Part shown: piece by piece, positions 13,628-22,241 of the stretch | Layout: each line of letters begins with the position of its first letter | Position numbering within the stretch: the first letter of the stretch is position 1 | DNA from: a virus | Reading direction: 5' to 3' (one strand) | IMG/VR virus record: IMGVR_UViG_3300031885_000014 | Span: 1 to 60,632 of that record | DNA: 60,632 bases | Program-made: the position numbers and the translations under genes | Notes under the pieces: generated by a model | Seen by the model: only the letters and a program-made list of their open reading frames with translations | What the model was told of the DNA's origin: nothing | Databases searched by the model: none

Positions 13628-16153
13628 ATGCCCGAACTGCAAACTCGTCCCTACACCGGGGTCGGCGACGACACCCTGCCCGCCAATGTGAAGGCCCTGC
13701 CCGATCACGCCAAGGCGATCTGGGTGGCCGCGTTCAACAGCGCCTGGGACTCCTGGTCCGCCGACAAGACCGACCAGCCTCAGGACGGCTATGCCTTCGC
13801 CGTCGCCTGGGCCGCCGTCAAGAACCTCTACAAGAAGGACGCCGAGGGCAACTGGACGAAGCGCAGCCTCATAGAGGGCGACGGTCACTTCACGAAGGTC
13901 TGGCGCTCGGCTGACGGCGTCCACCGCTGGCGAGCGACCGTCATGGACGACGGCGTCGATCAGTACGCCACGCGTATGACCATCGAGTTCCAGGACGATG
14001 TCTGCGCTCGGGCGGCCCTGGAAGGTGCTCCCTGGCTCGGCATCGCCCACTTCGGCAGGCAGAGCCAGGTGGGTGAGACGACCCGTCTTTACCGCGACGG
14101 CCGCATGGTGAAGGCCGAAGGGACGTTCCTGACAGATTCCGCAGATGCGACGCAGGCCAGCCTCGCCCGCGCCGCATACGAGACGGCGGCCAAAGAGGCA
14201 GACCTTCTGCCGGCACACCGCACGATAGCGGTCAGCCAGGCGTTCTACCCCGAGGCGCAGGCCATCGAGGATTGCGGCGTGGTCGCGTTCACGCGCGGCC
14301 GCATCGAACACATCGCCCTGACGACACGGAAGGCCAACTCACGCTGTGATTTCGGCGTGGAGGAAGGTGACGAAATGCGTAGAAGTAAGAGTCGGCGCGA
14401 TCTTCGGTTAGAGGACGCTGCCGCCATCGTGGGCGACGACCTGGCCCGCGCCCTGGACGAGGCGGATGCCGAGCACCGAACCGTCGAACAGGACGGCCTC
14501 CTGTACCGGATGTACGAGGTCGAGGACGGCGACGGATCCCGCATCGAGGTGAGCCCCGACGGCGGCGAGACATGGCAGGACGCTGAGGTTTGCGTTCGTG
14601 CCATGGTGCCGACTCACAAGCCTCCGCTCAACGACCCGGCCACCGCCTGGAATGCCGCCGCGGCCCGCTCATCTATCTGGGGCTGGGCGACTGATGGCGA
14701 GGACTTCGACGCCGTCAAGGCCCGGCAGGGCTTCGCCATCTTTGACAGCGACAACCCGGACAACAAGACGGGCATGGCCCTGCCCCACCATGACATCGCG
14801 GACGGTAAACTGGTCACCCACCAGAAGGGCGTCATGGCTGCCGGCGGCGTCACGATGGGCGCGCGTGGTGGCATCAAGGAGTTTCAGTCAGGCGACAACG
14901 AGCGCGCCCAGACCCACCTCGCCGTCCACTACGGCCAGATGGACCGGACGCCGCCCTGGAAGCGCGAGGAGAGCAACCTGCGCCACTGGGCCGAGGCCAT
15001 GGAGGAGGCGGAACTTCTGCACGGCGAGGAAGACCTGGCAAATGCCCGCGCCTTCCTGCGTCACCGGCTCGACGATGGGACGATTAAGCGGCCCACTGTG
15101 GCCGAGGCGAAGGCCATGTTCGAGAAGAGAACTCAGGGTCCGGGCGCCGCCCTCCTACGGGCCACAGGCGAGACGGACTTCGCCACCGCCATCAAGGCCG
15201 TCGTGAGCGACCCGGACAGGGTGGGCAGCGCCCCACAGGCCGAGACCCGCGAGGGCCGGCGCGTCAGGGCCGAGAAGCTGGCCCAGGTCGCCGATGCCGT
15301 CAAGGCCCTTACCGGCGCCGGGAAGACTATCGGCGAGTTCATCGCCTGGGCGTCCGAGAACCTACGGGCCGACTCCTCTGGGTCAGAGCATCGTGCACTG
15401 AGTCCCGACGCCGACTTCCGCGCTGCGTTGACCGAGCGCTACGGCGCCGAGCCGGACGCCTCCCTGCTCGCCACAATGAACCAAGAAGCGCTTATGCAGA
15501 CGGTCTACCAGGCCAGTTACACCTTCAGGGACATCGTGATCGCCAACATCCAGGCGGACCCGGCCGAAGTCAGTCTGGAGGAGCGCCTGGCTAACGTCCA
15601 GAACGCGCTCAACGAGTTCGGCCAAATCATAGCGAGCATCATCAGTCAGGCCGCGCAGCCCAGATCGAGCGAAGGCACCAAAGGCGGCACAGGAGAAGGC
15701 GTGAAGCCGGACGGCGGGGGTGGGGCACCCGTCAAGCCGTCGGGCGAGTCGGACTCCGAGGCCCAGGCCGCAGTGAGTGAGAGCCTCGACCAGATCAGGG
15801 CGGCACTCGGGGCGGGTGTGGACGCTGGAGAGATGCAACTCCTCCTCGACCAACTGGCCCACCGGATGAGCCAATGCATCGACGTTCCACCCCCTAGTTT
15901 CGAGGAAGCCCTGAGCCCGATCATGGATCGGCTACAGGCCATCGAGGACGAGATACGATCTCGCTCGGCTGGCCCGGAGAGATCCACGCCTGACGGGCTA
16001 GGCGCGCCGCCCCGGCGCAAGGGCTTTCGGCCGCGGCTCGATGCCCCGGCGCTCCGCAGTGCGGACGCCGACCGGCCCACCGAGCGCGGCTATTCACCAG
16101 AACAGTTCGCAAGAGGCGCCCACAGGCGGCAGGCGTTCAATCCCTACACGTAG
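13628..16153 (+). CDS. ChaB domain, protease-like region and scaffold-like C-terminus
   Basis: The 841-residue product has a ChaB domain at about residues 15-80 (LPANVKALPDHAKAIWVAAFNSAW ends in AWAAVKNLYKK). The next 180 or so residues (GIAHFGR, RIEHIALTTRKANSRCDF) resemble the N-terminal part of phage head-maturation proteases. Around residues 335-450 is a DSxxPDxKTGMALPHHDIADGKLV ... ARGGI ... YGQMDRTPPW region also found with such proteases. The rest is Ala/Glu-rich and helical, as expected of a scaffold. Its place directly before the capsid gene supports a protease-scaffold role. Catalytic residues could not be assigned with confidence. Confidence 0.65.
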   Translation: MPELQTRPYTGVGDDTLPANVKALPDHAKAIWVAAFNSAWDSWSADKTDQPQDGYAFAVAWAAVKNLYKKDAEGNWTKRSLIEGDGHFTKVWRSADGVHRWRATVMDDGVDQYATRMTIEFQDDVCARAALEGAPWLGIAHFGRQSQVGETTRLYRDGRMVKAEGTFLTDSADATQASLARAAYETAAKEADLLPAHRTIAVSQAFYPEAQAIEDCGVVAFTRGRIEHIALTTRKANSRCDFGVEEGDEMRRSKSRRDLRLEDAAAIVGDDLARALDEADAEHRTVEQDGLLYRMYEVEDGDGSRIEVSPDGGETWQDAEVCVRAMVPTHKPPLNDPATAWNAAAARSSIWGWATDGEDFDAVKARQGFAIFDSDNPDNKTGMALPHHDIADGKLVTHQKGVMAAGGVTMGARGGIKEFQSGDNERAQTHLAVHYGQMDRTPPWKREESNLRHWAEAMEEAELLHGEEDLANARAFLRHRLDDGTIKRPTVAEAKAMFEKRTQGPGAALLRATGETDFATAIKAVVSDPDRVGSAPQAETREGRRVRAEKLAQVADAVKALTGAGKTIGEFIAWASENLRADSSGSEHRALSPDADFRAALTERYGAEPDASLLATMNQEALMQTVYQASYTFRDIVIANIQADPAEVSLEERLANVQNALNEFGQIIASIISQAAQPRSSEGTKGGTGEGVKPDGGGGAPVKPSGESDSEAQAAVSESLDQIRAALGAGVDAGEMQLLLDQLAHRMSQCIDVPPPSFEEALSPIMDRLQAIEDEIRSRSAGPERSTPDGLGAPPRRKGFRPRLDAPALRSADADRPTERGYSPEQFARGAHRRQAFNPYT

Positions 16154-16174
16154 CCGCAGTAACGGAGTAAAACG

Positions 16175-17710
16175 ATGAACAGAAACGCACCACCGTTCGC
16201 GCCCCACCCGGCGCTCCGAGCGCCCAACATGTTCGGAGGCCAGACGGGCGTGGACCCCAGATACGTGTCGTCCGGTGCCTACCGGACGATGAGCTTCGCC
16301 CAGTGGAAGGAAGAGGAAGAGCGGGCCGCCGCCCGTGACGGCCGGCGTGCCCATGTGCCGCCCGTCGACCGCAACGGCGTGCCACTCGACATCGCCCATT
16401 ACCAGGAGCCAGATGAGGCCCTGGAGTGGGCGCAGAAGATCGTCGCCCGTCACGCCGCCAGCGACGAGACCCAGAAGCGGGCCGACGCCGTCGCCGCCAA
16501 GATGGGCGAGGACTGGAAGCGCGCTGTGGCCTCGGGCGAACCGGAGGCCATCAAGGCCGTCATGCGGACAGTCTTCCTGGAGCTCCGCGACACGGACCCC
16601 AACGTGTTGCCCACGCCAGTGCCGACGCCGGGCGACTTCGCCACCGAGTTCGGCACGCCGGTGGACCCGACGGAACTCCTTGTGCTCTGCGAGGAGTTGG
16701 GCCTCTACACGGCCTTCCCGGAGATCGTGAACGGCTCCCGTGTCGAGTCGTGGCGCGAGTTGACGCAACTCGCCTTTGCAAGTGGGTGCGACTCCTGCGC
16801 CTTCCATCCAGGTGAGTGCCCGGAGGACTCGGTGCATCACACCGACACCGAGAGCGTCACGAAGCGCCACTTCGGGGTCAAGAAGAGCCTCACCGAGAGC
16901 GACATCCGGCACAGCATCGCGTCCATCGCGGGTGGTGTCGGCGTCAGCCAGCTCGTCGGGGCCTTCAACGACCAGGGCGGGCCGGGGAACCTCGACGCGG
17001 CCAGCCTGATCCGGGGCGGCGTAGCCGACCTCAAGGAGAAGGAGCTCCGCCTGGCGATGATCCTGGTGCTGAACTGCTGGGACGACCTCCTGGTGAACGG
17101 CGACAACGTGGCCAATCCCCAGGAGTTCGACGGCATCGGCCAGACGATCACGGCAGCCAACGGCGCCCGCGCCTGCCCCAACTGGATGACCGGCACGTTC
17201 AGCGCGAGCACCTTCGACCAGTTCCTGGCCGCAGGCTGTGCGCACCCGCAGGCCATCCTCGGGCACCCGACGGCCCTGGCCCAAATCGCTCTGGGCTACT
17301 ACGGGATCGGCGCGCAGACCGTGGTCTTCGACCGGAACGAGGGCATCATCCCGGGCCTGAACTTCGCCAACCAGATCATGGCTGGGATCGGCCCGATCGC
17401 CCTGATCCGCGACAGCCGGTTCCCACGCGTGGCCCGCGCCGGAGGCACGTTCGACTCGATCGTGTACCCCGTCCGGCTCACCCACAACGGGGAGCCGCTC
17501 ATCTACAAGGCGACGCAAATTCCCTTGAGCGCCAAGGACCTGACGCCGGGGTGTACCGCCGTGGCCTTCGAGGTGTGGGCGGTGTCGGCACTTGTCGTAA
17601 AGGCCATGTGTGCCCAGGCCGTCTGCCAGATTCGCTTCAGCGGCATGATCGACGACGGCTGTGTCTACGTGCACCCGTGTACTCCCGCCGCCATGCCGAC
17701 TCGGGGGTAG
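16175..17710 (+). CDS. Major capsid protein
   Basis: The 511-residue product lies between the protease/scaffold gene and a terminator, the standard place for the major head protein. It has a charged helical N-terminal arm (residues 30-110) and an all-beta/alpha core with QLVGAFNDQGGPGNLDA, AMILVLNCWDDLLVNGD and IYPVRLTHNGEP-like strands, compatible with an HK97 fold. Many Cys residues occur in the core (for example CDSCAFHPGEC). Assignment rests mostly on position, length and pattern. GGAG lies 8 bases before the ATG. Confidence 0.8.
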   Translation: MNRNAPPFAPHPALRAPNMFGGQTGVDPRYVSSGAYRTMSFAQWKEEEERAAARDGRRAHVPPVDRNGVPLDIAHYQEPDEALEWAQKIVARHAASDETQKRADAVAAKMGEDWKRAVASGEPEAIKAVMRTVFLELRDTDPNVLPTPVPTPGDFATEFGTPVDPTELLVLCEELGLYTAFPEIVNGSRVESWRELTQLAFASGCDSCAFHPGECPEDSVHHTDTESVTKRHFGVKKSLTESDIRHSIASIAGGVGVSQLVGAFNDQGGPGNLDAASLIRGGVADLKEKELRLAMILVLNCWDDLLVNGDNVANPQEFDGIGQTITAANGARACPNWMTGTFSASTFDQFLAAGCAHPQAILGHPTALAQIALGYYGIGAQTVVFDRNEGIIPGLNFANQIMAGIGPIALIRDSRFPRVARAGGTFDSIVYPVRLTHNGEPLIYKATQIPLSAKDLTPGCTAVAFEVWAVSALVVKAMCAQAVCQIRFSGMIDDGCVYVHPCTPAAMPTRG

Positions 17711-17745
17711 TAACCACCGAGGCACCGTAGCGGCACCGTAATTCC

Positions 17746-17783
17746 GAGGGGCCGGGCTTGAGAACCCGGCTCCTCCATTTTCT
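17746..17783 (+). terminator. Probable rho-independent terminator after the capsid gene
   Basis: GAGGGGCCGGG (17746-17756) pairs with CCCGGCTCCTC (17765-17775) over 11 bp with one G-T pair and an 8-nt loop, followed by CATTTTCTT. It lies 36 bp after the capsid stop and would limit transcription into the next unit. Confidence 0.75.
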
Positions 17784-17821
17784 TGACATTGTTGACAAGA
17801 ACCTTAGTACGGGACTAGAGT
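17783..17821 (+). promoter_or_regulatory. Candidate sigma-70-type promoter
   Basis: Two TTGACA hexamers occur 9 bp apart (17783-17788 and 17792-17797). The second is followed, 18 bp on, by TAGAGT (17816-17821). It lies directly downstream of the terminator and 45 bp before the next gene, so it may drive the 17.9-26 kb unit. The repeated hexamer could also be an operator. Confidence 0.5.
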
Positions 17822-17866
17822 GCAGAGGGAACCTGGGTGGGAAACCGACCACAAGAGGGAGGCACA

Positions 17867-18283
17867 ATGGACGACCTATCAGTCTACCGTTCGGTCAACG
17901 CGGCGCGCGGTCTACAGGAGGTCCAGAGACTTCTCGATGAAGAGTGGGATATCCTGCACCTTGACTTCTGCGAGGAGATACGGAGCCGCAGCGGTATCGG
18001 TGGGAAGAGTTCGGTGATGGCCTGGACGCCCTACGCCATCATGGGGAAGCGGGACACCCTGGCCGGGACGGACCGCGCCGCCATCGCCCTCGCCGACGAC
18101 CGCCGGGCGGTGGAAGCCGGCACGCCGATGAGTGACGAAGCGGAGAAGGAGCCACCGTCGGCACCCGCCCCCTTCGAGGAGAAACAGCCCATCGGGTCGC
18201 GCGAACCCCGTGGCCGGCGCATCACGGCCGCATCGCCAGCCAGCGTTGGGGCCGAGGGCCTGGGCGCGCTGGCGAATCGTTAG
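17867..18283 (+). CDS. Hypothetical head-region protein, 138 aa
   Basis: ATG 17867 follows GAGGGAGG. The N-terminal half is structured (YRSVNAARGLQEVQRLLDEEWDILHLD) and has MAWTPYAIMGK; the C-terminal half is Pro/Glu/Ala-rich and probably disordered. It is the first gene after the promoter downstream of the capsid. It could be a decoration or head-completion protein; no family was recognised. Confidence 0.6.
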   Translation: MDDLSVYRSVNAARGLQEVQRLLDEEWDILHLDFCEEIRSRSGIGGKSSVMAWTPYAIMGKRDTLAGTDRAAIALADDRRAVEAGTPMSDEAEKEPPSAPAPFEEKQPIGSREPRGRRITAASPASVGAEGLGALANR

Positions 18284-18301
18284 CAGCAGGAGGCGCCCGC
18301 T

Positions 18302-18508
18302 TTGGTGCTGCTACGTTATGTGTTCCCGCCGCCCATGAGGGTCGGACGGCGGACGAAGTTGCCGAGTGGCAAGGAATACGGGATCCCCTGGATGGGGGAT
18401 CCCGTTATTGACGTGGACGAGCAGGATGTCGAGGCGCTACTCGCCTTCAAAGGTGAATGTTGTACCGGCGGCCGGGGCAAGGTGCCGCTGTTCGAGAGGG
18501 CGGAATAG
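18302..18508 (+). CDS. Small head/neck-region protein, 68 aa
   Basis: TTG start at 18302 (GTG one codon later possible) with AGGAGG about 9 bases upstream. The product has LPSGKEYGI, VIDVDEQDVEALLAF and GECCTGG. This resembles short phage proteins of the type seen again at 49862 (VDDDDVGQLL, GRCGCG). Function unknown. Confidence 0.55.
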   Translation: MVLLRYVFPPPMRVGRRTKLPSGKEYGIPWMGDPVIDVDEQDVEALLAFKGECCTGGRGKVPLFERAE

Positions 18509-18519
18509 GAGGCAAGATT

Positions 18520-18780
18520 ATGGAGATCAAGTTGGGTCAGAAGGTCAGAGACAAGATCACCACGATGGAGGGAACCGCCATCGGGCGTACCGTGTGGCTG
18601 AACGGCTGTGTACGGATCTCCGTGCAGCCCCAGGGTCTCAAGGATGGCCTGCCCCTGGAACCCCAGTGGGTTGACGAGCCCCAACTGGAGGTGGTTGAAG
18701 ATACCGTTGCCCCGGAAGACAAACCAACGGGCGGGCCAAGACCGGACTCGGTTAGAACGTCAGACGCGACTCGCCGCTAG
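18520..18780 (+). CDS. Small phage protein with DKITT / QPQGLKDG pattern
   Basis: TAGGAGG precedes the ATG at 18520. The first 65 residues (LGQKVRDKITTMEGTAIGR, WLNGCVRISVQPQGLKDG, WVDEPQLEVVE) match a small beta-rich protein common in tailed phages. The last 20 residues are Arg/Asp-rich and probably disordered. The function of this family is not known to me. It ends the head block just before the glycosyltransferase island. Confidence 0.65.
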   Translation: MEIKLGQKVRDKITTMEGTAIGRTVWLNGCVRISVQPQGLKDGLPLEPQWVDEPQLEVVEDTVAPEDKPTGGPRPDSVRTSDATRR

Positions 18781-18789
18781 GCAACCCGA

Positions 18790-19752
18790 ATGAGCGGTGC
18801 AACCTACCTCCTCACCCTGCAATGGGGCATCGGCGATATTCTGCTCTCGACGGCTGCCGTGCGCGCCCTCAAACAGCGTGAGCCAGACTGCGCGATCTTC
18901 TACCAGACCCTGGTGAAGGGGAAGCACCGCCTCCAGTACGACCCGCCCGGCGGCGAACCCGGCAGCGGCGGTGCACCCGACGAGATGCTCTGGCACAACC
19001 CCAACATCGCCCGAATCTTCGACGTTACCGAACCCGCCTCAGTCCCAGGGATCTTCGAGCACGACCTCCTCTATGTCCGCGTCGGCGACCCCCCGCTAGA
19101 CCGACCGATCCAAGCCAAGATGTTCGACATCCTGGGCCTGCCGTGGGACGCTGGGACGCGGTTTGACATGGACTACTATCTCCAGCCGCACGAGACCGAA
19201 AAGGCGGCTGCGATCGTGCCACCTGGACCTCTCTACTGTGCGGTCTCACCGCGTTGTGGCGGGTGGCCGGGCAAGATGTGGAATGACGAAGGCTGGACCG
19301 GGATCATAGAGCGGCTCCTCGCCGAAGGGTGGACGCCCGTCATTATCACCGGCGACCGCCTCCAGGGTCTACCCTGGACTCGGGGCCTGAACCTCTCGGG
19401 TAGCCTTGACATACGGGCGTCGGCGGCTGTCCTCGACCGCTGCCAAGCCATGATCACCCTTGAGTCCACCATGTCGAACCTGCGCTTCGCCCTGCGGAAG
19501 CCCGCTGTGGTCGTGACTTGCGCGACTAGTTTCGGGCTGAAGCAGATCGTGTGGGCACCGCCTGAGTTATGCACCGAGATCCGCAACAGCCAGTGGTGCG
19601 AACCCTGCATGTGGCGTGGCCTACATGTCGCTGGTAAGGCGCGGGTACCGCCTGGCAACCTCGCGGACTGCCCGGCGGGCAGGAGCCTGCGCGATGTGCC
19701 GCCAGAGGAGGTCTGGCCGATCTTGGTGAAACACTTGGAGGCGGCGACGTGA
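18790..19752 (+). CDS. GT9-family glycosyltransferase (ADP-heptose transferase-like)
   Basis: The 320-residue product starts with LQWGIGDILLSTAAVRALKQ, the N-terminal phosphate-loop pattern of ADP-heptose:LPS heptosyltransferases. The second half has AVSPRCGGWPGKMW, WTPVIITGD, ITLESTMSNLRFAL and a closing CP-rich segment, as in GT-B enzymes of this family. Members transfer heptose or related sugars from nucleotide donors. The acceptor here is unknown; it could be cell-surface glycan, virion protein or DNA. A heptose-kinase-like gene at 5076 supports a heptose donor. First gene of the glycan island. Confidence 0.8.
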   Translation: MSGATYLLTLQWGIGDILLSTAAVRALKQREPDCAIFYQTLVKGKHRLQYDPPGGEPGSGGAPDEMLWHNPNIARIFDVTEPASVPGIFEHDLLYVRVGDPPLDRPIQAKMFDILGLPWDAGTRFDMDYYLQPHETEKAAAIVPPGPLYCAVSPRCGGWPGKMWNDEGWTGIIERLLAEGWTPVIITGDRLQGLPWTRGLNLSGSLDIRASAAVLDRCQAMITLESTMSNLRFALRKPAVVVTCATSFGLKQIVWAPPELCTEIRNSQWCEPCMWRGLHVAGKARVPPGNLADCPAGRSLRDVPPEEVWPILVKHLEAAT

Positions 19753-19850
19753 GGGGCGTAGAGTATCATCCGCTGAAGCCCCCTCCACCCGTGATTCCAC
19801 CTCCAGAGGTGCCGCCAGGTATTAAGGTGACGGTGAAGGTGCTGCGATGA
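19749..19850 (+). CDS. Proline-rich mini-protein, 33 aa
   Basis: GTG 19749 overlaps the preceding stop (GTGA) and its TGA overlaps the next ATG (ATGA). The product is Pro-rich (KPPPPVIPPPEVPPGIKVTVK). Its place and overlaps suggest a real coupled gene, but it could be only a linker ORF. A comparable mini-ORF occurs at 24162. Confidence 0.45.
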   Translation: MRGVEYHPLKPPPPVIPPPEVPPGIKVTVKVLR

Positions 19851-20872
19851 CCCATCAACCCATCTGCGTCCACCTATCCTGGCTGAAACGCTCGGACGGG
19901 GAAAGCGGCGGCGTGGAGAAGTTCGCCACCTACCTGAAGGCGGCCCTCATGGAGCGCGGCTGGAGCGTCCTGATCGTCTCCTGGAATGACATGCCGCATC
20001 ACGAGCGTTACGACCGCCAGGACGTGTCGAACCCCGACAAGGCCCTGGTGCTCGGCTCATGGCTGGACGGCCCGGCGTTCGGCGTCGCCTTCGACGTCGC
20101 CGTGAGCGATGGCTACTGGGGGCTCGGGATAACGAGCCATCCCGTCATGCCCGTCGTACACGGCACGTGGGCTGAGATGCACGCCCGCATGGGGATGACC
20201 TTCGGCCTGGAGGTGCAGCGGCAGGGCGAGGCGTTCAACGCGCCCAACGCCTATCCTGTGGCCTGTAGTGCGGCTTCGGCCCGCGAGCTCCGGCGCCATC
20301 ATGGGCGGGCGGCCACGGCCACGATCTACCACGGCATCGACCTGTGCGCCTTCCGCCCCCGGGATGAACCGTTGCCGCCGGGTCCGCCGTGGATCATCCT
20401 CCAGGCGGCTGGGAAGAACACGAAGAAGGGGGCGAAACTGTTGCGGCCGATCGCCGAGATGCTGGGCGACGACTACCGGATAGAGTATCTGGACGCCGCC
20501 ATCGGCGAGGAGCCCGGGGCCTTCCGCCGCGGCCACGTGTTCCTCCATCCGACGTACCACGAGGGCAACGCCTACGCCTGCCTGGAGGCGATGGCCTGCG
20601 ACCTGCCAGTGGTCACGACGGCGGCGGGCGTGTTCGAGGACATACCGTTCGTGCAGCCGAAGCATGGCTGGCGGACGCCGGTGGGCTACACGCTGCCCGT
20701 CGGCGCGAGGGCGGAAGACTTCGCGTTGGCCGTCCGGTTGGCCTGTTGCGACATCCGGGATGGGTCCGGGCACGGTGGCCCGCGCCGCTGGGCCGAGCAA
20801 CACGCCAACATGACGGACTTCGCCGACTCGTGGGATCGACTGCTGCGGGAGATTGTGGGGGTGAGAACCTGA
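19847..20872 (+). CDS. GT4-like glycosyltransferase (GT-B fold)
   Basis: The 341-residue product shows the GT4 layout: an N-terminal GGVEKFATYLKAAL helix after a short first strand, a central YHGIDLCAF motif near residue 165 and a C-terminal EGNAYACLEAMACDLPVVTTAAGVFEDI motif with the family's E-x7-E pattern (residues about 240-265). Such enzymes use nucleotide-sugar donors. The acceptor is unknown. It is translationally coupled to the mini-ORF upstream. Confidence 0.85.
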   Translation: MTHQPICVHLSWLKRSDGESGGVEKFATYLKAALMERGWSVLIVSWNDMPHHERYDRQDVSNPDKALVLGSWLDGPAFGVAFDVAVSDGYWGLGITSHPVMPVVHGTWAEMHARMGMTFGLEVQRQGEAFNAPNAYPVACSAASARELRRHHGRAATATIYHGIDLCAFRPRDEPLPPGPPWIILQAAGKNTKKGAKLLRPIAEMLGDDYRIEYLDAAIGEEPGAFRRGHVFLHPTYHEGNAYACLEAMACDLPVVTTAAGVFEDIPFVQPKHGWRTPVGYTLPVGARAEDFALAVRLACCDIRDGSGHGGPRRWAEQHANMTDFADSWDRLLREIVGVRT

Positions 20873-20874
20873 AC

Positions 20875-21042
20875 ATGCTACTAATGTTGGGCCTGACAGC
20901 CGATCAAGGGTTTCGGCTCATGATCATCATCCTACTTGTCGCCTTCTTGGTGGCAGGTCTGGCGATTCTGTCTCCAAGCGACACGGGGGTGCGCCATCCG
21001 CCTCCGCCAGGGCCGCCGCCAGATGATGAGGCATCGGAATAA
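20875..21042 (+). CDS. Single-span membrane mini-protein, 55 aa
   Basis: ATG 20875 with GAGAACCTGA upstream. One transmembrane helix (LMIIILLVAFLVAGLAIL) follows a short N-terminus, then a Pro-rich cytoplasmic tail (RHPPPPGPPPDDE). It could anchor a glycosyltransferase complex at the membrane; this is inferred from position alone. Confidence 0.6.
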   Translation: MLLMLGLTADQGFRLMIIILLVAFLVAGLAILSPSDTGVRHPPPPGPPPDDEASE

Positions 21043-21045
21043 ACT

Positions 21046-22035
21046 ATGAGAATCTGGCTCCAATCCAGTGCTTATTTGCCCACCCCTGCCCCTAGCACGG
21101 GCGGCCTGGAGTACATCGTCGCCTCCCTCGGCGCGGAGTTGGCGAAGCGCGGCCATGACGTGACGCTCTTCGCGCTCGACGGATCGCACGTTGCCGGCGT
21201 CGAACTCGTGACAGTGCCCCACTACAGCACGGCCTCGGCCACGGAGATCGCCATCGTGGACCGCATGGAGCGGCGGCCCAAGCCCGACGTGCTCTTCGAC
21301 CACTCGCGCTGGCAGATGGCACAGACCCGCTGGCCCTCGCTGCCTGCCGTCAGCATGATCCACGGCAACGCTACACTGGAGGGCCACGCGCGCAACCTCG
21401 TCTTCTGTTCGCTCGCCCACGGCCGTTGGCACGGCGTCGAGAACCCCGTGGCCCTCCTGAACGGCATCGACCCGACGGACTTCGTGGTCGGCCCGCCGAT
21501 GGCGGCCAGGCACACAGCCCTGTGGATGGGCAGGATCATGCCCTACAAGCGCACCCACCTGGCGATAGACCTCTGCGAGGTGGCCAGCGTTCCGATTACC
21601 GTGGCTGGCCCGAGCGTGGACCCTGGCTACTTTCAAATGTCGATAAGGCCCCGCCTCAAGCCCGAGGGCTGGGCCGACTACGTCGGCGAGGTGGCTGGCG
21701 CCGAGCGTCTGCGCCTCCTGTCCGAATCCTGCTGCCTCGTCTTCACTTCCGAGGCCCAGGAGCCAGGGGCCGTCACGGTGATAGAGGCCATGGCGAGCGG
21801 GACGCCGGTATTCACCTTCGACCATGGGTCGCTGCCCGAGTTCGTGGCAGACCAGGTGAGCGGTTTGCTCATGGCTGCGGAAGCCAACTTTGTCGAATGC
21901 TTGCGGCAGAAGGATTGGCTGAAGATTGACCCCGCTGCCTGTCGGCGCCATGTGGAGGAGAACCTGAGCACGGAATCCCAGGCTACCAAGGCCGAGGCCC
22001 TGCTGGCCCAGGCTGCGGATGGAGGTACATGGTGA
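21046..22035 (+). CDS. GT4-family glycosyltransferase
   Basis: The 329-residue product begins with GGLEYIVASLGAELAKRGHDVTLFA, a classic GT4 N-terminal pattern. It has NGIDPTDF near residue 140, GRIMPYKRTHLAIDLC near 165 and a C-terminal TSEAQEPGAVTVIEAMASGTPVF motif near 245. The donor binds the C-domain; neither donor nor acceptor can be read from sequence. It overlaps the next small gene. Confidence 0.88.
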   Translation: MRIWLQSSAYLPTPAPSTGGLEYIVASLGAELAKRGHDVTLFALDGSHVAGVELVTVPHYSTASATEIAIVDRMERRPKPDVLFDHSRWQMAQTRWPSLPAVSMIHGNATLEGHARNLVFCSLAHGRWHGVENPVALLNGIDPTDFVVGPPMAARHTALWMGRIMPYKRTHLAIDLCEVASVPITVAGPSVDPGYFQMSIRPRLKPEGWADYVGEVAGAERLRLLSESCCLVFTSEAQEPGAVTVIEAMASGTPVFTFDHGSLPEFVADQVSGLLMAAEANFVECLRQKDWLKIDPAACRRHVEENLSTESQATKAEALLAQAADGGTW

Positions 22036-22241
22036 CCGATGAAGCCGTAGAGTACGCCTTTCAACTGGCCTCGGAATACTGGCCCGGGTTGCCGCGAGAG
22101 GACTTCGATGAATACTTCGCCGTAGGCGCCGAGGCGGCCGTCCTGCTGGAGACGTTCGACGATGTGCTGGCTGGCATGGGATACCGGCGGGTGATAGAAC
22201 CCGATGGCCACTTCGGGATCGGGGCCTGGAGGAAATCATGA
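22029..22241 (+). CDS. Hypothetical acidic protein, 70 aa
   Basis: GTG/ATG region at 22029 with GGAGG upstream; overlaps both neighbours. Helical and acidic (EYAFQLASEYWPGLPREDFDE), ending in GHFGIGAWRKS. No family recognised. Possibly an accessory subunit of the adjacent glycan enzymes. Confidence 0.55.
   Translation: MVTDEAVEYAFQLASEYWPGLPREDFDEYFAVGAEAAVLLETFDDVLAGMGYRRVIEPDGHFGIGAWRKS

Noticed and set aside
16094-17725. 543-codon open frame on the minus strand opposite the capsid gene
   Set aside because: It is the codon-bias mirror of a GC-rich plus-strand gene. Composition is His/Val/Arg/Gly-rich without domains, and it lacks a ribosome-binding site.
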